Positions 32,497 through 40,700 of a stretch of DNA of 64,000 nucleotides are shown in pieces (the first letter of the stretch is position 1; the number at the start of each line of letters is the position of its first letter). The notes beneath the pieces are model-generated. The model worked only from the letters and a program-made list of their open reading frames with translations. It ran no database searches and had not been told where the DNA came from. The position numbers were made by a program, and so were the translations under genes. The stretch covers positions 2,852,001 through 2,916,000 of the forward strand of contig NZ_CP108442.1 in NCBI RefSeq assembly GCF_041435355.1. Reading direction: 5' to 3'. Origin of the DNA: Streptomyces sp. NBC_01276 (lineage in GTDB: Bacteria; Actinomycetota; Actinomycetes; Streptomycetales; Streptomycetaceae).

Positions 32497-33071
32497 TCCG
32501 AGCCCTCTTCGCCCAGCGGAGCGACCGGCACCGCCACCGCCGTGTAGGTCCGGCCGTCGACGACGTACTCCCCCAGCGGGATCATCCCGAAGGCGTCGAC
32601 GTGGACCTTCCACGAAGATGCGTTCCCGGCTTCGATGAAGGCCACCAGCAGCCCGGCCCGCCCCACCGCCGCGTCGAGCGCCATCCCGAACAGCCCCCGG
32701 GCCACCCCGTGTCCGCGGAACGCGGCGTCGACCACGACCGGCCCGTACAGCAGCCACGGCACCTCGCCGAGCGGCCGCCCCTGCCAGTCCAGGCCGTCCT
32801 GCGCGTGCAGCAGCCCGAGCACCGCCGCCGGCGGGTCGCCCATGTCCCGGGCCACCGACAGCGCGAGCAGTCCGGCGAGCCGCCCCTGCCCGGCATCGGC
32901 GACCAACAGCTCCCGGTCCCGGGCCATTCCGCGCAGGGTCTCGACCCCGAAGGCCCCCTGCACGAAGCCCTGTTCGGCCCGCTGCTCCTCGGTCAGGGCG
33001 TCGTGGTGATTGGCCGCGAACAGCCCGGCCAGGGCCGGCGCGTCGGCTTCTACGGCATATCGGTAGCGCAT
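32487..33071 (-). CDS. GNAT family N-acetyltransferase
   Basis: A 194-residue acetyltransferase. Motif A for acetyl-CoA reads GPVVVDAAFRGHGVARGLFG (R/Q-x-x-G-x-G/A). The N-terminal strand-helix is YRYAVEADAPALAGLFAANH, and the motif B region has GRAGLLVAFIEAGNASSWKV. The short C-terminal beta strands are TYTAVAVPVAPL. ATG 33071 is used. The substrate is unknown. Three copies of a 13-bp tandem repeat lie in its 5' leader. Confidence 0.88.
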   Translation of the reverse strand: MRYRYAVEADAPALAGLFAANHHDALTEEQRAEQGFVQGAFGVETLRGMARDRELLVADAGQGRLAGLLALSVARDMGDPPAAVLGLLHAQDGLDWQGRPLGEVPWLLYGPVVVDAAFRGHGVARGLFGMALDAAVGRAGLLVAFIEAGNASSWKVHVDAFGMIPLGEYVVDGRTYTAVAVPVAPLGEEGSEPA

Positions 33072-33096
33072 GCCCCCGATGCTGCCACGGGGGTGT

Positions 33097-33135
33097 GGGT
33101 TCGAGGTGCGGGTTCGAGGTGCGGGTTCGAGGTGC
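33097..33135. repeat. 13-bp tandem repeat, three copies
   Basis: GGGTTCGAGGTGC is repeated exactly three times at 33097-33109, 33110-33122 and 33123-33135. It sits between the GNAT start and the macro-domain stop, where the GNAT promoter should be. The copy number may differ between strains. Confidence 0.9.
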
Positions 33136-33144
33136 GGCTGAGGG

Positions 33145-33621
33145 TCAACTCCGGTCGTAGACCGTCACCTCCACGTCCCGGGCGCACAGGGCGTCGGTGA
33201 TCAGCGGTTCGATACGGGACCACTTGCCGCCCGCGAGCCCGCAGCCTATCCGGGGCATGTGGACGCCGGCCCCCAACTCGACGGCGTGGTCGGCCAGGGT
33301 GGCGAGAGCGCGCGCGACGGCGTCGTAGCGGATCGGCGGGCCGCCGCTGCCGGTCCGGATCCCGCGCTGGCCGACCATGTTGGCCACCCACACGTCGGGC
33401 TGCACCCGCACCACCTGCACGGCCCCGAGCCCGAAGTCGTTCCCGCTCCTCCCCCGGTGCCAGGCCCGGAACGCGGCCTCCGGCTCGGGCCAGCGCCGCG
33501 ACACGGCGAGCACGAACCCCTTGCCCCACCCGCCGATGTCGTTGCACACGTGCGCGATCAGCTTCGGCCCCTTGGCCTGCGGACTCGTGGCATCTCCGGC
33601 GATGATCCTGATCGGCTTCAT
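33145..33621 (-). CDS. Macro-domain protein (ADP-ribose binding)
   Basis: A 158-residue single macro domain. It has LIAHVCNDIGGWGKGFVLAV, the ADP-ribose-contacting N-D-x-G-x-W-G-x-G motif of the Poa1/TARG type, and a second loop VHMPRIGCGLAGGKWSRIEP with the catalytic-type GCGLAGG sequence. Proteins of this type bind or hydrolyse ADP-ribose-1''-phosphate or ADP-ribosylated targets. ATG 33621 is used. There is no clear toxin or tRNA-repair partner next to it. Confidence 0.9.
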   Translation of the reverse strand: MKPIRIIAGDATSPQAKGPKLIAHVCNDIGGWGKGFVLAVSRRWPEPEAAFRAWHRGRSGNDFGLGAVQVVRVQPDVWVANMVGQRGIRTGSGGPPIRYDAVARALATLADHAVELGAGVHMPRIGCGLAGGKWSRIEPLITDALCARDVEVTVYDRS

Positions 33622-33653
33622 GCCTCCACGCTAGGCGGCGGCACCGACAACCC

Positions 33654-33794
33654 TCACTGGATGCTCCAGCGGTGCGGGTGCCCGGGATCGGACGGGCAGG
33701 CGAAGACGTTGAGCTCGCCCTGCTCGGGATGCAGCACGCGGGGCTCCACCACGTACCCGGCGTCGAGCGGGCGCGGTGGCGCGGTCCGGGTCAT
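33654..33794 (-). CDS. Small protein, 46 residues
   Basis: ATG 33794 opens a 46-codon frame: RPLDAGYVVEPRVLHPEQGE then LNVFACPSDPGHPHRWSIQ. The composition (Cys, His, Trp) is unlike a chance frame, and codons keep the GC-rich third position. It ends 33 bp before the macro-domain gene's start on the same strand and may be co-transcribed with it. There is no good ribosome site upstream. The function is unknown; the single Cys and several His could bind a metal. Confidence 0.5.
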   Translation of the reverse strand: MTRTAPPRPLDAGYVVEPRVLHPEQGELNVFACPSDPGHPHRWSIQ

Positions 33795-33826
33795 GGGAGG
33801 GGCCTTGTGCAGAGCGGGGCCGGGGC

Positions 33827-33960
33827 GGCGGTGCGCCCTTGGTCCGGATCAGGGGAGGGCTGGGGGCAGCCAGCCCACCCCAAACGGCGATCAGACCGTC
33901 CGGCAGTGACTTCGGGACGGCAGGCGCGTCAGATCGCTACGCGCTTCTCCCGGCTTGGCG
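33827..33960 (+). repeat. Dispersed repeat, copy A (short form)
   Basis: This 134-bp non-coding segment is repeated in inverted orientation at 36432-36820. The first 41 bp match at 39 positions and the remaining 93 bp at about 85, with no gaps. Here the two halves join directly at GGGCTGGGGGC-AGCCAGCCC. It fills most of the 204-bp gap 33795-33998, which otherwise shows nothing recognisable. Confidence 0.85.
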
Positions 33961-33998
33961 TCCGGCGGCCGTCCGGTGCCGGTGTGGTGGGCCGGGGC

Positions 33999-34988
33999 TC
34001 ACGGAGCGAGGGCCTTCAGGAGGGCGCGCTCTCGCTCGGCGCTCAGGCCGGCCCGGCGCGGTCGGGCCAGGCCTGCTTCGCGCTCCCAGTTCAGGGTGTC
34101 CCTCAGCAGCTCGGCCCGGGGGCGGTGGCGCAGGCCGGCCGCGACCGCCGCTGCTCCGCTGCGCGCTCCGAAGCCGGCCCACTCCCGGTCGGGCATCCAC
34201 ATGGCCAGCGATTCCGGCCCCATGAACCGCTCCACGCCCTGCGCGAGCAGCCAGTCGGGGTCGGCCCCCACGACCGGCCCGGTGTGCCCGCCCACCTCCC
34301 GGGACAGGGCGACCCACTCGGCGAAGGGCACGACCGGGCCTACCGCGTCGTACGTGCCGGTCGTCCCCTTCTCGGCGCCGTCCAGCAGCCACGCCGCGAG
34401 GTCCCGGACGTCGATCGCCTGCGTCAGGAGGTCCGGGGAGTCCGGGACCAGCATGGGCGCCAGCGGGTCGCGGGCGGCGCGGGCCACCCAGTAGCCGGTG
34501 CGGCCGCTCCCGTCGCCGGGACCGGCGATCAGCCCGGCCCGCGCGATCAGCAGCCGATCCCCCACCGCGGCTGTGGAGGCCTTCTCGCAGGCCGCCTTCG
34601 CTTCCCCGTACACCTCGCGGCCGACCTCGGCCTGCTGGACCGCCGGAAGGAGCGCGGCCGACTCGTCCGCGCCCGGCCGCCCGTGCTCGGCGTACGCGCT
34701 GACCGACGACACGTACGACCAGTGCCGGGCGCGGCGGCCGAGGGCGGCCAGCGCGCCGCGCACGAAGCCGGGTTGCCAGGACACTTCGACCACGGCGTCC
34801 CAGTCACGGCCCGCCAGGGACTCGTACGCCGTGGGGTCGCGCCGGTCGGCGGCCACCAGACGCGCGCCCTCGGCCACCCCGCCGCTCTCCCCGCGGGCCA
34901 GGCAGGTCACCTGGTGCCCCCGTCCGTGTGCCTGCCGCGAGATCTCGCGGCCCACCCATGCCGTTCCGCCCAGTACCAAGATCTCCAT
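33999..34988 (-). CDS. NAD-dependent epimerase/dehydratase family protein
   Basis: A 329-residue short-chain-dehydrogenase-like protein. The nucleotide-binding motif reads [20 protein letters not shown] (GxxxxGR variant of GxxGxxG). The active-site region around [14 protein letters not shown], then [14 protein letters not shown] has a YGxxK. The C-terminal half is longer and helical. ATG 34988 is chosen as the start of the Rossmann strand. The function is probably an NAD(P)H-dependent reductase of a small or sugar substrate. It is followed by copy A of the dispersed repeat and is divergent from the iron-box membrane gene. Confidence 0.88.
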   Translation of the reverse strand: MEILVLGGTAWVGREISRQAHGRGHQVTCLARGESGGVAEGARLVAADRRDPTAYESLAGRDWDAVVEVSWQPGFVRGALAALGRRARHWSYVSSVSAYAEHGRPGADESAALLPAVQQAEVGREVYGEAKAACEKASTAAVGDRLLIARAGLIAGPGDGSGRTGYWVARAARDPLAPMLVPDSPDLLTQAIDVRDLAAWLLDGAEKGTTGTYDAVGPVVPFAEWVALSREVGGHTGPVVGADPDWLLAQGVERFMGPESLAMWMPDREWAGFGARSGAAAVAAGLRHRPRAELLRDTLNWEREAGLARPRRAGLSAERERALLKALAP

Positions 34989-35111
34989 CAGCCCACTGGA
35001 CCACGGCCTGCGGGTCCGGGGCAGGCCCCTTCGCCCAGAGCGGAGCGCGCGTGGGGGTGTGGCGGGGTTCACGGTCTTGGGTCGTGGACGTGGATTGACG
35101 GAAAAGAGTCT

Positions 35112-35130
35112 TTAGGTAAGCCTTACCTTG
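35112..35130. promoter_or_regulatory. Iron box (DmdR1/IdeR-type)
   Basis: AGGTAAGCCTTACCT (35114-35128) is a perfect 15-bp palindrome and fits the TTAGGTTAGCCTAACCTAA iron box at most positions. It overlaps the probable -10 region following TTGACG (35095-35100) of the membrane protein gene at 35179. Repression by the iron-loaded DmdR1-type regulator is expected. Confidence 0.8.
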
Positions 35131-35178
35131 CCTCGACGCGGCAGACAGTGCCGTGACCTTCCCCCGGAGTCAGCTCAC

Positions 35179-35736
35179 ATGTCGTCCCCCGCCGTCAGAC
35201 TTCCCGCCCGTCCTGTCCGCCTGTTCGACTCGTGGTGGACGGTGGCGGCGGGCGCGGTGTGCGCGATGGTCGTGCTGACGGCCGGCCTGTGGTTCTCGCT
35301 CCACATACAGACCGACGAGACGCTGCATTCCGCCGCGCTCTTCGTGCACCTGGCCTCCCTCGTGCTCGGCTTCGGTGCGGTCCTGTCGGCCGACTACTAC
35401 GGGCTCCTCTGGGCCACCGGGCGCTGCACCCTGACCGAGGTGGTCGGTGCGACCGCGCGGCTGCACGTACCCATCTGGGCCGGTCTCGGGGGCCTCGTGG
35501 CGAGCGGCATGATGCTGCGCCCCGACGTGCACTCCCCGCTGACCCTCACGAAGCTCGGGCTGGTCGCCGTCCTCACCCTCAACGGACTCCAGGCGGGCCT
35601 GCTGGGCCGCCGGATGGAGGAAGTGACCTTGCCGGTCGGCGGTCGGCTCCTGCTGTGGGGCGGGGTGACCGCCCTCGTGTCGCAGGCGTGCTGGTGGGGC
35701 TCCGTGGTCATCGGCTTCCTCAACACCAACACCTGA
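35179..35736 (+). CDS. Iron-regulated membrane protein
   Basis: A 185-residue protein with four to five membrane helices. It contains TVAAGAVCAMVVLTAGLWFS, HSAALFVHLASLVLGFGAVL SADYYGLL, a helix after ATARLHVPIWAGLGGLVASG, and a final helix. Histidines within or at the ends of helices (HSAALFVH, LHVP) could bind haem or metal. ATG 35179 lies 49 bp after an iron box, so it is expected to rise under iron limitation. I recognise no named family; a role in iron or haem handling is inferred from the operator alone. Confidence 0.78.
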   Translation: MSSPAVRLPARPVRLFDSWWTVAAGAVCAMVVLTAGLWFSLHIQTDETLHSAALFVHLASLVLGFGAVLSADYYGLLWATGRCTLTEVVGATARLHVPIWAGLGGLVASGMMLRPDVHSPLTLTKLGLVAVLTLNGLQAGLLGRRMEEVTLPVGGRLLLWGGVTALVSQACWWGSVVIGFLNTNT

Positions 35737-35737
35737 T

Positions 35738-36379
35738 TCAGCGCGGTGCGACCGCTTCCAGTTCGTCGACGGTGCCGGACATGATGACGCGGACGTGCTC
35801 GGTGATGTGCTCGGCGGGCCAGTCCCACCAGGCCACCCGCAGGAGGCGGGCGACGTCGGCATCGTCGTAGCGCGTGCGGACGAGGCGTGCGGGATTCCCG
35901 CCCACGATGCCGTAGTCGGGAACGTCGTCGACGACGACGGCGCCCGAGCCGATGATCGCCCCGTGACCGATGCGCACTCCGGGCATCACCATCGTGTCGT
36001 AGCCGAACCAGACGTCGTTGCCGACCACGGTGTCACCCCGGCCGGGCAGTCCGGTGAGCAGGTCGAAGTGCGCGGCCCAGGACCCGCCCATGATGGGGAA
36101 CGGGAACGTGGAGGGACCGTCCATCCGGTGGTTGGCGCCGTTCATGATGAATCGGACCCCGGTCCCGAGGGCACAGAACTTCCCGATCACCAGCTTCTCC
36201 GGCCCGTAGTGGTAGAGCACGTTGCGGGTCTCGAAGGCGGTCGGATCGTCCGGATCGTCGTAGTACGAGTACTCCCCGACCTCGATCAGCCCGGACGTCA
36301 CGAGCGGCTTGAGCAGCACCACGCGCGGCTGGTCGGGAAACGGGTGCAACACCGTCGGGTCCGCGGGCAATTGGTCCAT
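35738..36379 (-). CDS. Vat/CatB-type xenobiotic acetyltransferase
   Basis: A 213-residue left-handed beta-helix acetyltransferase. It begins with a Vat-type N-terminus (LVTSGLIEVGEYSYYDDPDD), followed by FCALGTGVRFIMNGANHRMD with the catalytic His, then the hexapeptide repeats VVGNDVWFGYDTMVMPGVRI GHGAIIGSGAVVVDDVPDYG, and ends in IVGGNPARLVRTRY. This matches enzymes that acetylate streptogramin A or chloramphenicol. ATG 36379 is used; GTG 36391 is in frame. Whether it is a resistance enzyme or a metabolic homologue cannot be told. Its upstream DNA is copy B of the dispersed repeat. Confidence 0.9.
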   Translation of the reverse strand: MDQLPADPTVLHPFPDQPRVVLLKPLVTSGLIEVGEYSYYDDPDDPTAFETRNVLYHYGPEKLVIGKFCALGTGVRFIMNGANHRMDGPSTFPFPIMGGSWAAHFDLLTGLPGRGDTVVGNDVWFGYDTMVMPGVRIGHGAIIGSGAVVVDDVPDYGIVGGNPARLVRTRYDDADVARLLRVAWWDWPAEHITEHVRVIMSGTVDELEAVAPR

Positions 36380-36431
36380 GGTGAGCGCCACGTTAATTGA
36401 CGCCCATGTCCAGCCCCAGACGGATCGCAGC

Positions 36432-36820
36432 CGCCATGCCGAGCGAAGCGCGTAGCGATCCGACGCGCCTGCTGTCCCGAAGGCACTGCCGGACGGTCTG
36501 ATCGCTGTTTCGGGTGGGCTGGCTGCCCCCGGCCCGGGATCTGATGGATGTGGGCCCGTATCTCGGGTCTGGCCAGGCGGGGAGGGCTCGCACATCTCTG
36601 GCTGGCCCCCAGGCCCTCGGTTTCCTCCCGGCCGTTTCCCTGGGGGCTTCCCGACAGTCTTTGGCATTCCGGGGCGGGACGGTCGGTCAAGGGTGGCCGA
36701 AGGCCATCGCGAAGCGACGCGACGAAGGAGCGCCCTTGAGGGACCGTCCCGACACGGAAGGACAGTGGACTGGCGGGACGCCCCCAGCCCTCCCCAGACC
36801 CGGACCAAGGGCGCACCGCC
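36432..36820 (-). repeat. Dispersed repeat, copy B (long form with 255-bp extra segment)
   Basis: This is the inverted counterpart of 33827-33960. Its two ends match copy A at over 90 per cent, but between them lies an extra 255 bp (36536-36790 by this alignment) flanked by the near-identical 11-mers GCCCCCGGCCC (36525-36535) and GCCCCCAGCCC (36780-36790). The extra segment holds an 18-bp inverted repeat (36676-36693 with 36733-36750, 16 matches) enclosing two small hairpins (36694-36706 and 36707-36722). The 486-bp gap 36380-36865 has no gene; outside copy B I see only C-rich sequence. Confidence 0.8.
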
Positions 36821-36865
36821 CACCCCCGACCCCTACCCCACCCAGCACAAAAACCCCCCGGCCCC

Positions 36866-37348
36866 CTAACCCCCCAGCAGCCGCCCCCAGCGCCTGCGCT
36901 CCGTGGCCAGGCAGGCCGTCGCCAGGGCCGTCACGGCCACCGCCGCCCAGGCCGGCCAGGCCGCCCAGGCGGCCGCGACCGCAGCCACCAGCTGGAGCAG
37001 CACCAGCGCCACCGTCACCGCGCCCGGCACCGGGACGATCACCTGGGTCTTGTCGCCGGGCGTGGCGAACAGGGTCGGCAGGCCGATCAGCACGACCACG
37101 GAGCCCGCCGCCGCCCAGGCCGACCAGCCGGCCAGGGCCCAGGGGGTGGCCACCCAGGCGCAGAGCTCCGTGGCGAACCGGAACACGGACGCCACGTCGG
37201 GCGCCCCGGCACCCCCGGGCCCTCCCCCGGCCCCGGCCCCGGCCCCGGCCCCGGCCACCGCATCCCCCACCGCATCCCCCACGACGTCCACCCCTCCGCT
37301 CGCACCGGCCGTTCCGTCGGCCCTCGCACCCGCCGTCGGGTCCACCAC
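36866..37348 (-). CDS. YrdB/DUF2568 family membrane protein
   Basis: A 160-residue protein. The first 55 residues are low complexity (Gly/Ala repeats from CCCCGG hexamers at 37227-37257). The rest is a YrdB-like domain with four helices: FRFATELCAWVATPWALAGW, then VVVLIGLPTLFATPGDKTQV and PGAVTVALVLLQLVAAVAAA. The motif near FATPGDK is typical of the family. GTG 37348 is used; a start inside the repeat cannot be excluded. The role is unknown. Confidence 0.72.
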   Translation of the reverse strand: MVDPTAGARADGTAGASGGVDVVGDAVGDAVAGAGAGAGAGGGPGGAGAPDVASVFRFATELCAWVATPWALAGWSAWAAAGSVVVLIGLPTLFATPGDKTQVIVPVPGAVTVALVLLQLVAAVAAAWAAWPAWAAVAVTALATACLATERRRWGRLLGG

Positions 37349-37579
37349 CCGACCCCGGCCGCAGCCACCCTAGAACCCGCCTCAAGTGACGAGCGCAACA
37401 CCTCCGCCACCCCCGGCCCGGGCCCCACTCATTCCGCAGGTCACGGTGGCGGCGCGCCGCCGTTTCAAAGGGTGGACGGGGCCACCACCCCACCCATCGC
37501 GCGAAACAGGACATTTCCCTACACCACATTCGGCCGAATTGACCAAGCGGGCGGCCGCGGGGGGCCGTAAGCTCCCGTC

Positions 37580-38791
37580 ATGCAGGTGATCCAGTCAACG
37601 AAACTCGCCAATGTCTGCTACGAGATCCGCGGCCCCGTCCTCGAAGAGGCGATGCGGCTCGAAGCTGCAGGTCATCGCATCCTCAAGCTCAACACCGGCA
37701 ACCCCGCGGCCTTCGGCTTCGAGTGCCCGCCGGAGATCCTTGAGGACATGCTCCGCAACCTGGGCAACGCCCACGGCTACGGGGACGCGAAGGGGCTGCT
37801 GTCGGCGCGCCGCGCGGTCATGCAGCACTACCAGACCAAGGGCATCGACCTGGACGTCGAGGACATCTACCTCGGCAACGGCGTCTCCGAGCTGATCCAG
37901 ATGTCGATGCAGGCGCTGCTCGACGACGGCGACGAGGTCCTCGTCCCCGCGCCGGACTACCCGCTGTGGACCGCCTCCGTCTCGCTGGCCGGCGGCACCG
38001 CCGTGCACTACCGGTGCGACGAGCAGTCCGACTGGATGCCCGACCTCGCCGACATCGAGCGCAAGATCACCGACCGCACCCGCGCCATCGTGATCATCAA
38101 CCCGAACAACCCGACCGGCGCCGTCTACGACGACGAGATGCTCCGCGGGCTGACGGACATCGCGCGCCGCCACAACCTGGTCGTCTGCTCCGACGAGATC
38201 TACGACCGGATCCTCTACGACGGCACCACCCACACCAACACCGCCGCGATCGCCCCCGACCTGCTGACGCTGACCTTCAACGGACTGTCGAAGAACTACC
38301 GCGTCGCGGGCTACCGGGCCGGCTGGATGGCCGTCTGCGGCCCGAAGAAGCACGCCGCCTCGTACATCGAGGGCCTGACGATCCTCGCCAACATGCGCCT
38401 GTGCGCGAACATGCCCTCCCAGCACGCCGTCGCCACCGCCCTCGGCGGCCGGCAGTCGATCAACGACCTGGTCCTGCCGGGCGGACGGATCCTGGAACAG
38501 CGCAACGTCGCGTACGACCTGCTCACCCAGATCCCGGGCGTCACCTGCGTGAAGCCGAAGGGCGCGCTCTACGCCTTCCCGCGGCTCGACCCGTCCGTCT
38601 ACAAGATCAAGGACGACCGGCAGATGGTCCTCGACCTGCTGCGGGCCGAAAAGATCATGGTCGTGCACGGTACGGGCTTCAACTGGCCCGAGCCCGACCA
38701 CTTCCGCATCGTGACGCTGCCCAACGCGAAGGACCTCGCGGACGCGGTCACCCGGATCGGCAACTTCCTGGACGGATACAGCCAGCCGTAG
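37580..38791 (+). CDS. alaA: Alanine transaminase-type PLP aminotransferase
   Basis: A 403-residue class I/II aminotransferase, nearly identical in layout to E. coli AlaA (YfbQ). It has LNTGNPAAFGFECPPEILED, YGDAKGLLSARRAVMQHYQT, the cofactor site APDYPLWTASVSLAGG, NPNNPTGAVYDDEML (Asn), CSDEIYDRILYDGTTHT (Asp, Tyr) and the PLP lysine in NGLSKNYRVAGYRAGWM. It interconverts pyruvate/glutamate and alanine/2-oxoglutarate. There is no Shine-Dalgarno sequence, and TAAGCT lies 7 nt before ATG 37580, so the mRNA may be leaderless. Confidence 0.94.
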   Translation: MQVIQSTKLANVCYEIRGPVLEEAMRLEAAGHRILKLNTGNPAAFGFECPPEILEDMLRNLGNAHGYGDAKGLLSARRAVMQHYQTKGIDLDVEDIYLGNGVSELIQMSMQALLDDGDEVLVPAPDYPLWTASVSLAGGTAVHYRCDEQSDWMPDLADIERKITDRTRAIVIINPNNPTGAVYDDEMLRGLTDIARRHNLVVCSDEIYDRILYDGTTHTNTAAIAPDLLTLTFNGLSKNYRVAGYRAGWMAVCGPKKHAASYIEGLTILANMRLCANMPSQHAVATALGGRQSINDLVLPGGRILEQRNVAYDLLTQIPGVTCVKPKGALYAFPRLDPSVYKIKDDRQMVLDLLRAEKIMVVHGTGFNWPEPDHFRIVTLPNAKDLADAVTRIGNFLDGYSQP

Positions 38792-38934
38792 AACAGCCGG
38801 CCACAGAGCAGCCGGCCACGGTGAAGCCGGGGGCGCCCCCGGAAGGCGCTCCAGCTACACTCCACCAGGATTCAACTCAACTTTAGACCGGTTCCAATGT
38901 AGGATGGTCTCCTGACCCAGCAGGAGGCCTCCTC

Positions 38935-39336
38935 ATGTACGAGCCGATCCGCACCAAGCCGGTCGTCCACCATCGCGAGGGCGGCCACCACGGCGCATCC
39001 GACTACCCGCGCCGCAGTCGTGGCGAGGAGCTGGACATCCAGCTCGCCGGACACCTGTCGGCCCTGCTCACCCTGACCGACGAGCTCGCGCTCGACGAGG
39101 CCGCCGAGCAGATCGCCGCCCAGGTGACCCGTCTGCGCGGGGCCCGCCCGGCCCGCGCCGCGGGGGCCTCCGACGAGGACCCGGCGGTGCTGCACCGGCG
39201 CGCCCACGACCTCGCCGCCCGCGCCCTGCTCGTCGCCGCGTCCCGCGCCGACACCGCCGCCGCGATCCTCGCCGCCGAGCGCATGGACGCGCACGCCGCC
39301 GCCCTCGACTCCGTCGACCTGGCCGGCGCCCACTGA
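38935..39336 (+). CDS. Hypothetical helical protein, 133 residues
   Basis: A soluble protein of 133 residues. The first 35 are basic and His-rich (TKPVVHHREGGHHG), the rest Ala/Leu-rich helix (DIQLAGHLSALLTLTDELAL, ARALLVAASRADTAAAILAA). CAGGAGG lies 6-8 nt before ATG 38935. There is no membrane helix and no known domain. It lies between the aminotransferase gene and a terminator, as a single gene. Confidence 0.78.
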   Translation: MYEPIRTKPVVHHREGGHHGASDYPRRSRGEELDIQLAGHLSALLTLTDELALDEAAEQIAAQVTRLRGARPARAAGASDEDPAVLHRRAHDLAARALLVAASRADTAAAILAAERMDAHAAALDSVDLAGAH

Positions 39337-39340
39337 CGGC

Positions 39341-39373
39341 CCCGGTCCGGGGCCGCGGAGGCTCCGGACCGGG
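39341..39373. terminator. Bidirectional terminator hairpin
   Basis: CCCGGTCCGG (39341-39350) and CCGGACCGGG (39364-39373) form a perfect 10-bp stem with a 13-nt loop between two convergent genes. Confidence 0.75.
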
Positions 39374-39400
39374 TGCCACACCCCCGGGCCTACTCGGCGA

Positions 39401-40045
39401 TCAGCCGGTCCCGCGAAGGTTCCAGGTCGTCAGCTCGCCTTCGACCAGGCCGTAGGTGCCCTCGTCGTAGCGGGTCGCGGTGACCTTCAGGACGGCGATC
39501 GGGGACTTCTCGTTCACGAGGCAGACGCTGTCGCCCTCGGCCACGGTCACCTCGGAGCGGGACTGCGTGGCCAGGAGGTCCTTGCAGCCCTGCGGCGTCG
39601 GCGCCGAGGCGTCCGTCCAGAGGGCGGCGGTGCCCTTGACCGTCATCGAACTGGATCCGCTGCGGGCGGCGGCCGGGCGGTAGCCGAAGGTGGAACCGTC
39701 GCCCCTGCGGGGCGGGTTCTGGGTCAGGTCGATGCCCTCCAGCCCGAGGACGATCTTGCCCGACCAGCGGACGGAGGCGGGGGCGCCCGCACCCGTACCC
39801 GCCCCCGTACCCGTGCCGCCCGCGGCCGGACTCGAAGCGGTCTGCGGCGCCGGGAGGGAGACCCCGGTGGGGGGCGCGACGGCCGCCGGGGCGGACGAGT
39901 TGCCGGAGAAGGCGGCGATGGCGCTCGCCACACCGGCGATGGCGCTCACCACGGCGGCCCCGGCCGCCCAGAGCTTGGCCCGCGAAGGCCCCGCGGGGGC
40001 CGGAAACGCCGGCGGCGAGGACGGCGGTTGCGTCGGATCCGACAT
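39401..40045 (-). CDS. Membrane-anchored hypothetical protein
   Basis: A 214-residue protein with a Pro-rich cytoplasmic N-terminus, one membrane helix (LWAAGAAVVSAIAGVASAIA) and a Pro/Thr/Gly linker. An outer domain follows with SGKIVLGLEGIDLTQNPPRR, then CKDLLATQSRSEVTVAEGDS and VCLVNEKSPIAVLKVTATRY. AGGGGGAAAC is directly upstream of ATG 40045. The outer domain looks beta-rich, and two Cys may pair. No family is recognised. It is followed by a hairpin shared with the convergent gene. Confidence 0.8.
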   Translation of the reverse strand: MSDPTQPPSSPPAFPAPAGPSRAKLWAAGAAVVSAIAGVASAIAAFSGNSSAPAAVAPPTGVSLPAPQTASSPAAGGTGTGAGTGAGAPASVRWSGKIVLGLEGIDLTQNPPRRGDGSTFGYRPAAARSGSSSMTVKGTAALWTDASAPTPQGCKDLLATQSRSEVTVAEGDSVCLVNEKSPIAVLKVTATRYDEGTYGLVEGELTTWNLRGTG

Positions 40046-40149
40046 GTTTCCCCCTGAGCTCCCTGAACGACCCCCGAGACGATAGCAATTGAAGGTCATG
40101 AGGAGGGCCGCGATAGGCCTCGATAGGCCGCGCTACGGCCGCCCGGGGC

Positions 40150-40563
40150 TCAGCGGGACGGCGGTGCGGGCGCCACGCCGGCGATCCCGCACCACGGGGC
40201 CGTGGACGGGGGCCAGACCGGGCCGATGGCCTCTGACTGGGCCGGGGCGGCCGGGCTGAGGCCCGGGACGCCGATCAGGGCGCGGGCCGTGCGGGCGTCG
40301 GGGGCGGGGGGTTCGCGGTCGCGGAACTCGACCGTGACGACGTACGAGCCCGTGCCCCGTGCCTCCACCGTCGCCACCACGCGGCGGCTCGCCGGGTCGA
40401 CGCGGCAGGCGGTGACCCGTACGTCCGGCGGGGGCGGGGCGGCGGCGGGGCCGTCACCGCCGCTGGCCCATACGTAGAGGCCCAGTGGGGCGAACACCAG
40501 CAGGCCCGCCACTCCCACCAGGCCGACGAGCCAGCCCTGCCACTTCAACGCGCTCACGCCCAT
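40150..40563 (-). CDS. Membrane-anchored hypothetical protein
   Basis: A 137-residue protein with one N-terminal helix (WLVGLVGVAGLLVFAPLGLY) and an outer Pro-rich beta domain with two Cys (VTACRVDPASRRVVATVEAR, TAPWCGIAGV). GAGGAGGATCG precedes ATG 40563. It is divergent from the substrate-binding protein gene at 40701 and could share a promoter region with that operon. I recognise no domain. Confidence 0.75.
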   Translation of the reverse strand: MGVSALKWQGWLVGLVGVAGLLVFAPLGLYVWASGGDGPAAAPPPPDVRVTACRVDPASRRVVATVEARGTGSYVVTVEFRDREPPAPDARTARALIGVPGLSPAAPAQSEAIGPVWPPSTAPWCGIAGVAPAPPSR

Positions 40564-40700
40564 GGCACGATCCTCCTCGGCCCCCGCCCGGCCCACCAGC
40601 ACCCGCGGGCTCACACAGCATTTCGAAGTGGGACCGCCTGGCCACCCGGCGTTCACCCGACCCGCCGCGGAATGTGGGTTTCCGCGAGCACGCTGCACCC

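Noticed and set aside
33795..36865. Inverted copies A and B as terminal repeats of one composite transposon
   Set aside because: No transposase lies between them, only an epimerase, an iron-box membrane protein and an acetyltransferase gene, and the copies differ in length and by about 5-9 per cent. Two separate insertions are simpler.
37227..37257. Repeat of CCCCGG units as a mobile or regulatory element
   Set aside because: It lies inside the YrdB-like frame, encodes Gly/Ala and is best explained as slippage in coding low-complexity DNA.
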